Part shown: positions 55,892 to 64,000 of the stretch, one piece after another
How the letters are laid out: each line of letters starts with the position of its first letter
Numbering within the stretch: position 1 is the first letter of the stretch
Assembly (NCBI GenBank): GCA_963920525.1
Contig: OY986435.1
Location: forward strand, 96,083,727-96,147,726
Reading direction: 5' to 3'
DNA from: Dichetophora obliterata
Lineage: Eukaryota > Arthropoda > Insecta > Diptera > Sciomyzidae
Length of the DNA stretch: 64,000 nucleotides
Translations under genes and position numbers: made by a program
Notes under the pieces: generated by a model
The model's database searches: none
The model's input: the letters and a program-made list of their open reading frames with translations, nothing else
What the model was told of the DNA's origin: nothing

Positions 55892-57925
55892 CAGTGGCGT
55901 AAAAAGCGGGCCCGCAACTATGCCAGGGGCGCCCTCAAGTCCCTTGATGAAAATGATAAATTAAGTGGAGAACGACGTTTGTTTCAAAAAAAAAAAAATA
56001 TCATGATAAACAAAAATAATTTTTGTTCGTTGAATAAAATTCAATTATGGTCGGAGCCCATTTACGCGTCACTAATACGGTAAGAAATCTTGGAATAAAT
56101 TTTAATACTTTTAATACATATATGACCACACCAAAATTGTATTAAAATTAAATACTGGCCAAATATTAAAATTGATTTTAATAAAAATATGTCTTAAAAT
56201 TGAATGCTTAATTCGTGTTCATTTTTTATAGTGATTCTGTATTAAAAATTAATTATTATACTAGCCATAGTATCAAATTAATACCAAGTCATTGAAATTG
56301 AATACAAAATTTTATTAAAACACAATACAGCATGTCTTAGAAATTAAATACAATATTCACCATAGTATCGCATTGATACCAAGGATATAAAATATTGTTG
56401 TAATGTTTGAACTGTATTAAAATATATAACAAAATAAATTTAAAAATTTTGTAATCAATTGAGAAGTATGAATTTTAAAACTTTTTGTATTAAAAATCTC
56501 TATAATACTTTGCTTGTATTAAAATTTATTCAATGATTTATAACCGTGTTTTCATATTTTCAGCAAGTCAGCTACTGATGTTGTAAAGGGTGATTTTTTG
56601 AAGCGTTTGGTTTTTGAAAAGTGAAAAAAAAAACTTGCAAAAGTGAATAAAATATTTATTTGGAGCGATTCATTAATGCCTGCCAATTACTTTTTAAAAA
56701 ATATTTCATGTAAATGCTTACCGCGACTACGCCTGAGGTGTTCCATCCGTAAGCTCCAATTTTGGCATACTTTTTCCAGAATTTCGGCCGGTATCTCACC
56801 AATGACAGCTTTAACGTTGTCTTCCAGGTCTGCAATTGTGGCTGGCTTCTCCCTGTACACGAGAGACTCTACGTAGCCCCACAAAAAGTCTAGTGGGGTG
56901 AAATGAAATGATCTTGTTGGCCAATGGACTGCTTAAAGCCGTGAGATTAATTGCTCACGAAACTCGCCTCTTAATAGGTCCGTGGTATCGCGTGCCGTGT
57001 GGCATGTGTCACCATCTTGTTGTTACTTCATTTAAGGCAAGTCATGTTCTTCCATTTTGGGCAAAAAAAAAAATCGGTAATCATCGCACGGTACCTTCTC
57101 CCTTTGCGATATTCAATATTTTTCAAAAAGTACGGTCCAATGATGCCACCGACCTACAAATCTCACCAAGCAGAGCATTTTTCAGGGAGCATTGGCAACT
57201 CTTTAACTGCTCATGGCTGCTTTTCAGACGAAATTCGGCAACTCTGTTTGTTGACGTACCCATTGAGCCAAAAATTAGCTTCGTCGCTGAAGAAAATTTT
57301 TCAATAAAATGTTTATCTTCATCCAACTTTTCTAAGGATCATTCACCAAACAAACGACGTTGTGGTTGGTCACCCGGCTTCAGTTCTTGGATCAGCTGTA
57401 TTTGGTATGGTTTCATACCGAGGTCTATACGTGAAATCTTCCAAATGGCCGAATAACACAAGATTAATTGTTGACAATGGCGACGAATTGACATATCGCG
57501 ATCTTCATTGACACTGACCGATACAGCAGCAATGTTCTCCTCGGTACGCACTCTCGGAATTGGTGGGTTGGTGGATTAATGTCCAATAAAGTTAAACTGG
57601 TGCAAAATTTGGTCACAATAGCTTGAATAACCTGTTCGGTGGGTCGATTTTGACGACCATAAAATGGACGTAATTTGCAAAACACATTTCTTACAGAACC
57701 CGAATTTTGATAATAAAATTCAATGGTTTGCAAGCACTGTTTACCTGTTAGTTTATTCATGGTAAAATGGCAAACCTTATTGAGCATTTTCGGCCTTGCC
57801 ACATGTTACGAATCACGCGTGAAGTGTCAAAAAATGTACACTGAAAAAACAAATAGCAAAAAAGTATATAGCAGGGCGCTTTTAGAGACCTGCGGGCGGG
57901 CGCTCTGAATATAGTTGCGCTACTG
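55892..57925. mobile_element. hAT-like element, family F, carrying a DD41D element
   Basis: CAGTGGCGTAAAAAGCGGGC (55892) and the reverse complement of CAGTAGCGCAACTATATTCA (57925) both lead into GGGCGC-rich DNA. Flanks CCAAGTGT (55884-55891) and CCTAGTGT (57926-57933) match at 7 of 8. The left interior (56060-56560) is full of ATTAAAATTAAATAC words. No hAT transposase was seen; the only coding relic belongs to the nested DD41D element. Confidence 0.75.
56590..57830 (-). pseudogene. DD41D transposase (family B), most complete copy, broken
   Basis: From the minus strand at about 57760: MNKLTGKQCLQTIEFYYQNS and NVFCKLRPFYGRQNRPTEQV (N-terminal HTH), ENIAAVSVSVNEDRDMSIRR, then KPYQIQLIQELKPGDQPQRR. 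The first-Asp block is altered (SATKLIFGSMGTSTNRV in one frame, FSDEANFWLNGYVNKQ in the next), followed by GGIIGPYFLKNIEYR, MITDFF and GTRYHGPIKRRV remnants. The C-terminus is clean: VYREKPATIADLEDNVKAVI to LRMEHLRRSRGKHLHEIFFK. Multiple frame breaks occur. AAAGGGTGATTTTTTGAAGC at 56587 is a likely 3' terminal repeat. Confidence 0.82.
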
Positions 57926-58942
57926 CCTAGTGTTCACATATGTCCAAGCCAAAGCATAAAAAATAGCATATTTTACATATCTTACACATTACTCGATTCT
58001 TATAGCATGAATGTTATATAAATTGGAATTTTCGTGCATGCCAAAAAAATGAATGTGTTCTAAAATCCGTTTGGAGAGTGGTAGGCCAGCCAAATTTTAA
58101 ACTATTGTTAAGTCACTAAATACTTACCATTCGGTAAATAAAAGTTTTAAAAAAGTTTGCTTTCTTAATTTTCAGAAGCATTCAAACCTTTAAACTCGTT
58201 TTCCTAAAAACTAAAAAAAAGCACATTCATGGTTTTGGCATGAAGGTGACGATATGAGATGCAAGAATTCACTTCTGGTCACATGAAAAGACTTTTGCTG
58301 TGGCTTTCTGTATAATTTTTTTCATTTAATGTTTCAGTCTGTAGTAAAAAATTTATTGGGCTCTTCGTTTTCCTACTGAAAGTTTTAGTTTTAACACTAT
58401 TTGAGATGCGCTAAGTCGATTTTTAGTGGCTTCTTCTTTGATAATATTTATTTGCCGACGAGTTATCTTCGAATCTCGCTTACATTTTGAGGTAGATGTA
58501 CCATATTTATTATCTAATCACTAAGAATTTCTTATGTTTTTCTCTGATCTTTTAATTTGGCGGCTTTTGGAAACATTTTCTTTAAAACTTTCATTTTGCC
58601 TTTTTCCAAATCATTTAAAAAACTTTTCATTGCCATTTTAAAACTAAACCGTTCCAAAATGATATCAACTGCCTTAATTATATTATTAAATATTAATATT
58701 ATTTTATATTTTTAATACAAAAAAGTTTAAATTTAAGAAAACATTCACTAAAACACTCCAACTAACACTCTGACTGGGGCTAAGCAAATTACATGTCAAT
58801 TACACTGTTGTAGTTTTTGACACGAAATTTTTCGTAATGGGGCTAGAACGACCTTGTCGGATTTGGGGGAGTCCCCAGAGTACAATTGCTCTTATGTCAC
58901 TTTGTCACTTTCCGATCCGCCTTTGAGTTTTTATATAATTAC

Positions 58943-59312
58943 TAGCTGAACCCGGTGTGCTTCGCTACTCCCCTCGTTATAAAATAAAATTAAAAGTATT
59001 TATATATTTTTCACGCCATCGAATTTTCGAAATAAGTCCACCCCAGTGCCACCTACCATGTCCATTTATACACAAATTATTTTCTTATGATCAAACAAAC
59101 ATACATTCTGAATTTCAGTTAAATTGGTCCATAAATTCAAATTTTCGATATAAGTCCACCCCAGCGCCACGTATCGGGTCCAAATATAGCCTATGTTACC
59201 CACCGTACCAAGATGAACATTACCTGAAAATTTCATCAAAATCGGCCCAGCCGTTTTGGAGTCCATACGTTACATACATACACACATCCTATTTTATATA
59301 TATAGAGATTTA
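58943..59312 (+). repeat. Dispersed repeat (GTGCTTCGCTAC start, TATATATAGAT end)
   Basis: It begins CTAGCTGAACCCGGTGTGCT and ends GCCGTTTTGGAGTCCATACG followed by ATACATACAC and TTATATATATAGAT. Two internal units (AATTTTCGA(A/T)ATAAGTCCACC at 59022 and 59141, about 119 bp apart) each carry CCCAG(T/C)GCCAC. Similar repeats are widespread in insects; class not assigned. A related copy lies at 22320-22592. Confidence 0.6.
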
Positions 59313-59337
59313 AATTGCTAGAATCTCTGGTTTTCTT

Positions 59338-60245
59338 TTAAGGTTAGGTTAGGTAAGGTTTATCCGGATGCCTCCTAGTTGCAAACCTTAAGAGGGATTA
59401 CAGAGATGCTTTGGATACATCTTTTAGTGGCAGGAACGTCGATGAGCCTAGGTATTTGAGTCTCAATCTAAGTAGGGCGGGGCATGTGCATAATAGGTGC
59501 TCCAGGATCTCCACCGTTCCTCGTTCCCTGCACTTCCTGTAGTTGTCATTCGTGGTAATGCCCAGCTTCCTTCCGTGGGCTGCCGCCATGCAGTAGCCTG
59601 TGAGGATACCCACTAGTGTCCTGCAATCTCTGCGCCGGCGGGCCAAGATGAACAGAGTCCATTTTTCGCATTGCGCATTGCATATTATTTTCGAGATCTT
59701 GCACGTTGATCTCTCCATCTATAAATCACTGCTTGTGTGTTTCTTTTTTCGAGGTTATTGCACAACTCGTGGCGGAATAGGTACATGTTCTGCGAATTCT
59801 GATCCCGGACCAGCACTATCCGTTATTAGCCGTATGCAATCTTGTTTCCCTCAATGCACTGATGGCTGGGGACCCAGTAGATGCGCACTTTCTTCGAAGT
59901 GCATTTAGTGCATCTCTGCACACCAGGACACTTTTGGACTTGATGGTAGCGGAGCTCATGAATTTGATCGCCCCTTAACTGTCGACGAAAATGTTGATAT
60001 AAGAGTGGTGTGTCAAGGCTACCTCCGTAGCCTCTCTTATGGCGAACACTTCCACCTGGAAGATGCTGCAGTGGTTCGGCGGTTTGTTTGGCTGCCTTAT
60101 ACTAAGCTCTGCACAATACACAGCCGCATATACCCCCGTTGGCATTTTGGAGCCGTCTGTAAATATGTTGACCGCCTGCTGTGCTTGTTCTATACCTTTG
60201 CACCAGTCCACTATGGATTTTGGTGTCAGAAACCCTATTTTTCGA
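59338..60245 (-). pseudogene. LINE RNase H domain and C-terminus (R1/I/jockey-type), broken
   Basis: Minus strand: VNIFTDGSKMPTGVYAAVYC (first Asp of RNase H), HCSIFQVEVFAIREATEVAL (Glu), INIFVDS (second Asp), then frame-shifted RIYWVPSHQCIEGNKIAYG near 59830-59880. The last acidic residue of the RNase H site, expected in GN.xAD, is Tyr here. A further frame from 59718 gives CRTLVGILTGYCMAAAHGRK, NYRKCRERGTVEILEHLLCT and CPALLRLRLKYLG, the Cys/His-rich tail of such LINEs. It is 5'-truncated near 60245, just after RNase H begins. The reverse transcriptase is missing. Confidence 0.8.
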
Positions 60246-60617
60246 CCACTTAATTTAAAAAATCTAATGATGCAGTTTTATAGAGAAACGTTTGAATATG
60301 AAATATGCGTTTATGGTTTTTTAGAAAAATTGTATTTTATTTTTGAAAAATTGAAGTAAAGTCGCTGCAAGGGTGCTAAGCAAGAAATGACTTATATTTT
60401 CATGCAATTCAGTGGTCTACATATGTATAATTTTCTTCATAATACCATTTGAATTTAATATATTTTAAATATATAGCATTTCTCCATAAATTAAAAAAAC
60501 TTATGGGGATATCATAAACCGTTGAGAAGATATGCCCAAATCTGTAAGCCTCTAAAAATTAACTTTTTTTTACTTTCAATGGAAACAAACTAATGTAGCT
60601 TCACTTTCCGTTAAGCT

Positions 60618-62403
60618 TACTTACTTACTTACTTAGTTGGCGCTACAACCGTATGTCGGTCTTGGCCTCATCTAAGAATTTGCGCCAGCCATTTCTGTCT
60701 TTCGCTTGCTGGTGCCAGTTGGAAATTCCAAGCTTCGTCAGGTTGTCCTCTACTTGGTCTTTCCAACGAAGATGCGGTCGCCCTCTTCTGCGTTGACCGC
60801 CGCTGGGTACCGAATCGAATGTTTTCTTCACTGGAGCATCGTCTTTCATGCGCTGAACATGACCAAGCCAGCGAAGCCGCTCGATTTTAATGCGCTTGAC
60901 TATGTCGATGTCAGCGTACAGCTCATACAGTTCATCATTCCACAGTAATCGGTACTCGCCATTGACGCAGATTGGTCCGTAGATCTTACGAAGAATCTTT
61001 CTCTCGAATGCTCCTAAAGTCTTTTCATCTAAACTGCTCAGCGTCCAGGTTTGTGATGCGTAAAGTAGGACGGGCATGATGAGCGATTTATAGAGCGTGA
61101 TTTTCGTTTGTCGAGAGAGGGCTCTGCTTCTCAATTGCCTACTGAGCTCAAAGTAACACCTGTTGGCAAGAGTTATTCTTCGTTTGATCTCAATGCTGAT
61201 GTCGTTGGTTGAATTAATGCTGGATCCCAGATAGACGAAGCTCTTCACAACCTCGAAGAAGGTATTGTCAACGGTAACGTGGGTTCCAAGACGCTGGGAC
61301 TGTTTGTTTGTTGACACTAAGTATTTCGTCTTATCTGCATTCACTGACAGACCCATTCGACTTGACTCTCTTTCTAATCTGGAAAATGCTGCACTGACTT
61401 CGCGCGTATTATGGCCAATGATATCTATGTCATCAGCATACGCAAGCAGCATAACACTCTTGTAGAATATTGTGCCACTACGTCTCAGATCAGCAGCTCG
61501 GATGATCTTTTCCATCATTAGGTTGAAAAAGTCGCACGATAAGGAATCACCTTGTCTGAAACCTCGTTTGGCAATAACTGGTGGGGAGAGGTCCTTCCCA
61601 ATTTTAACTGCGCTGCTGGTGTTGCTCAGTGTCATCCTGCAAAGTCGTATTAGTTTTGCAGGAATACCAAATTCAGACATAGTGGAGTACAGGTGCTTCC
61701 TTATTGGGCTGTCGAAGGTGGCTTTGTAGTCGACAAAAAGATGGTGGGTGTCGACTTGTTTTTCTTGTGTCTTCTCCAAGATTTGTCGTAGCGTGAAAAT
61801 CTGGTCGATGGTGGACTTTCCAGGTCTGAAGACACACTGATAAGGTCCGATCAGTTCGTTTACAATGGGCTTCAATCTTTCACATAAAACGCTCGACAGG
61901 ACCTTCCACGGTAATTGGCACAGATAGTGGGATCGCCTTTCTTGTGGATTGGGCAGAGCACACTGAGATTCCAATCGTTCGGAATGCATTCTTCCGACCA
62001 TATTCTGCATAGAAGCTCGTGAATGCATTTAAGTAAAGCTTCGCCTCCGTTCTTAAACAGCTCAGCAGCTAAGCCATCAGCTCCCGCGGCTTTGTTATTT
62101 TTAAGCCGAGCTATAGCTGTCAGAACTTCATCATAGTCGGGCAGCGGAACCTCAACGCTGTCATCCAAAATTGGGGTTTCCGGAATATCATCTCTATTGG
62201 CGGGATTGTTGTCAGCGTCGCCATTTAGAAGCTAAGAGAAGTGTTCCCTCCATAACGTCAGTGTACTCTGGACATCTGTCACTAGATTCCCGTTTTCATC
62301 CTTGCAGGAAGAGGCCCCGGTTTTAAAACCATCGGCAAGGCGTCTTATTTTTTCGAAAAAATTTTCGGGCCTCATTCCTGTCACCATACATCTCAATCTT
62401 CTC
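60618..62403 (-). mobile_element. RTE-clade LINE, copy 2 (5'-truncated)
   Basis: Minus orientation, with a (TAAG)n tail at 60618-60637. Flanks CTTTCCGTTAAGCT (60604-60617) and CTTTCCGTAAAGCT (62414-62427) differ at one of 14 bases, a target duplication. About ten extra bases (62404-62413) separate the truncated 5' end from the duplication. It is near-identical to copy 1 in shared regions but is truncated further downstream. Confidence 0.9.
60643..62400 (-). pseudogene. RTE LINE reverse transcriptase, copy 2, three lesions
   Basis: The frame from about 61900 to 60643 is open and includes FRPGKSTIDQIFTLRQIL (Gln where copy 1 has the stop), FVDYKATFDS, GFRQGDSLS and LLAYADDIDII (YADD at about 61429-61440) to the normal C-terminus. 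Upstream the domain is broken by a 25-bp deletion after ICANYRG (near 61905), which shifts the frame; a TAG replacing Lys in FSKLLNG (near 62232); and one extra T in a homopolymer (near 62355). The endonuclease is entirely missing. Confidence 0.92.
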
Positions 62404-62427
62404 TCCGTTCTCTCTTTCCGTAAAGCT

Positions 62428-62740
62428 GTTCTTTTAATAAAATAAAAGGTGGGAATGTCTTCTTTCGATTAAAAAAATTAATTTGCGGTAATTTGTGGAA
62501 CAGGAAGAAAACTATAAATTTCTGGTAAAAGTCATAAAATTTGTCATAAAATGTGTGCAAAAAAGTATTGCATACTTTTAGGCCAGCTATTTATTAAATA
62601 TTGAATATAACAACAATTGATTGACAGTGCATAGAGATAATTAAAAACAAAACCATATGATTTGTAGAATTTTGTAGTGAACAAAAGGCAGAATAACAAC
62701 ATTTGCGACTTTAATTTTAAAATATTTATAATTATTTTTA
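62428..62740. other. AT-rich sequence, no feature seen
   Basis: Nothing recognised between the RTE target duplication and the next repeat. Confidence 0.4.
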
Positions 62741-63948
62741 ATAAATATATATATAATGGAATGTGTGTTTGTTTATTTGTTTGTTTGTACCTTATAGGAG
62801 ACCAAACCTCTCGACCGGTCTTCCTGAAATTTTCACAGCATTTAACTGGGACTCTGGCATGATTAATAGGGTACTTTTTTCGACCACACCCACTTTAACG
62901 CCCACTTTTTAAAAATTATGTAATTGCTCCCATATAGTTTTTAACAGATTTACTTCAAATTGTATACACATTATACTCCAGGCGAGGTAGAAGTAAACAT
63001 TTCTTACGCCACGCCCCCTTTCAAGCCCCTTTTCACGCCAAATTTAAGTTTTAAACTTTTTGTTCTCTGTACAAATTTGTTCCTTCCAACGGATTATTTT
63101 TTATTTGGTAGTATATTGCTCTCAATAGATATAATAATTATACTTACAGATACTTACTTATACCACTAACAATGTTTGCTATACAAAATACTTTTTTGTA
63201 ATATGTATTTACCTAAATTTTTATATACTTTTTATCTACAGGTAAGGTAGCCATAGATTATTTTATTACCAAATCCCCCTTTTTCGCCCCATTTTACTTT
63301 AATTATAATTAATTTGCTTTCAATATGGTATAAATTTGGTGTCTTTAAAAAGTGTTGATGCACAAAAACATTCTGAAATAATTTTTTTATTATTAATTTT
63401 TTTTTAATTATTATCAACACAATGAAATTGGAATATTAATATTGCACTACTTTTCCTTCAAGTGTAACATGAGGTGCGATTGCCAACGCGTGTTATAACG
63501 CTTACCATATCATTGACATACTTACAATTAAAATTATGTTTATGGCAATTCATTTCACTAATTAAGAACGCTTCTGATTGGCTGCCGTAAGAATAAATAC
63601 TATTTCACCAAACGGGAGCTATGTTTGCTGCCATTAAAGCTGAAACTTTCACAGCATGTTACTATGACTCTGGAAGGAATAATAGGCTATATGAAGTTTT
63701 TATTAGACAAAGGGGCGTGGCACCGATCATATAACCCAAAAATTTAAATCGCCATATTTGGGGCATTTTTGACCTACGTCGATGATATTTGGTACATATG
63801 GTATTGGCATAATTAGGAATACGTACCAGGAGAAAATTGGGTGGGACCACGCCTCTTTTCAGGAAAATTAAAATTGCAATGTAGTCTTAACTACTGGATC
63901 GATCTTCATTAATTTTTCACAATAGGATATTCTTACGAAATAATAAAT
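62741..63948 (+). repeat. Helitron-like non-autonomous repeat, copy 1
   Basis: TATATATATAATGGAATGTG then a (GTTT)n stretch opens the unit, followed by GGAGACCAAACCTCTCGACC, a TTTTCACAGCATTTAACTGG word and CACGCCCCC-type words. GAAACTTTCACAGCATGTTA with GACTCTGG recurs near 63640, followed by GACCTACGTCGATGATATTT and GGGTGGGACCACGCCTCTTT. This layout is that of a Helitron-like family I remember from flies, but a 3' hairpin was not confirmed. Confidence 0.4.
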
Positions 63949-64000
63949 TCTTCTATATATATAAAATGGAATGTGTGTTTGTTTATTTGTTTGTTTGTAC
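63949..64000 (+). repeat. Helitron-like repeat, copy 2 start, cut by window end
   Basis: TATATATATAAAATGGAATG and the following (GTTT)n stretch repeat the start at 62741, with about 35 identical bases from ATGGAATGTG up to the end of the window. Copies are head-to-tail with a 1.2-kb spacing. Confidence 0.6.

Larger units (their letters stand above)
55598..58252. mobile_element. TIR element with TATG duplication, superfamily unassigned
   Basis: TCGTCCCCTGCATGCCAAAA with CCATGAATGTG (55598) and its complement ending 58252 (TCGTCACCTTCATGCCAAAA) form ~33-bp terminal repeats. TATG flanks each end (55594-55597, 58253-58256). CATGCCAAAAAAA.TTAATGTG words recur subterminally at 55776 and 58037, as do GTAGGCCA(A/G)CCAAAT words at 55848 and 58081. 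Its own DNA is about 610 bp and non-coding; the rest is a nested hAT element. Confidence 0.65.

Noticed and set aside
59338..59360. TTAGG-like telomere repeat
   Set aside because: Only two imperfect units (AAGGTTAGGTTAGG) at the end of a LINE fragment; not a telomere array.

Overview
This window looks like intergenic or heterochromatic DNA from a fly (Diptera, probably a higher fly). The sequence is AT-rich, and almost everything recognisable in it is mobile DNA of kinds common in Diptera: DD41D, mariner and Tc1 elements, hAT elements with 8-bp target duplications, TTAA-flanked piggyBac-type elements, an RTE-clade LINE with a 4-nt microsatellite tail, an RNase H-bearing LINE and tRNA-derived SINEs. 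I found no intact host gene, no rRNA, no CRISPR and nothing bacterial or viral. Species assignment is not possible from the sequence alone. Layout: 0.3-2.7 kb holds a repeat family that has inserted into itself and carries a DD41D transposon, with a paralogous empty site nearby. 3.4-7.1 kb has a small MITE, the only candidate host exon, a 59-bp tandem repeat, mariner and DD41D relics, a piggyBac-like C-terminal relic and a 117-bp tandem array. 7.2-15 kb is a series of inverted-repeat elements and ATGCAA-rich patches. 15.9-17.9 kb and 23.7-27.8 kb are two copies of one hAT family; the first contains a SINE, the second a TAA-flanked element that itself contains an element with an 8-bp duplication. 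19.1-21.5 kb is a young RTE LINE broken by one stop codon; a near-identical broken copy lies at 60.6-62.4 kb and an old one at 37.7-38.1 kb. 30-39 kb carries three decayed Tc1-like elements, a hobo-like terminus, a 237-bp satellite, a long-TIR element with a 59-bp-arm hairpin, and a relic of a protein family I remember as repeated in arthropods but cannot name with certainty. 41.4-50.4 kb is a stack of nested elements (hAT within hAT within hAT, plus two TTAA elements). 51-58 kb holds a SINE, a mariner tail, a 177-bp satellite interrupted by an unassigned TIR element that contains a hAT that contains a DD41D element. 59-64 kb has an RNase H LINE tail, the second RTE copy and two tandem Helitron-like starts. 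The coding remnants do not form a pathway; they are independent selfish elements, all visibly broken. What is most informative is order: perfect or near-perfect target duplications, nested boundaries and two paralogous empty sites allow a relative insertion history to be read directly.
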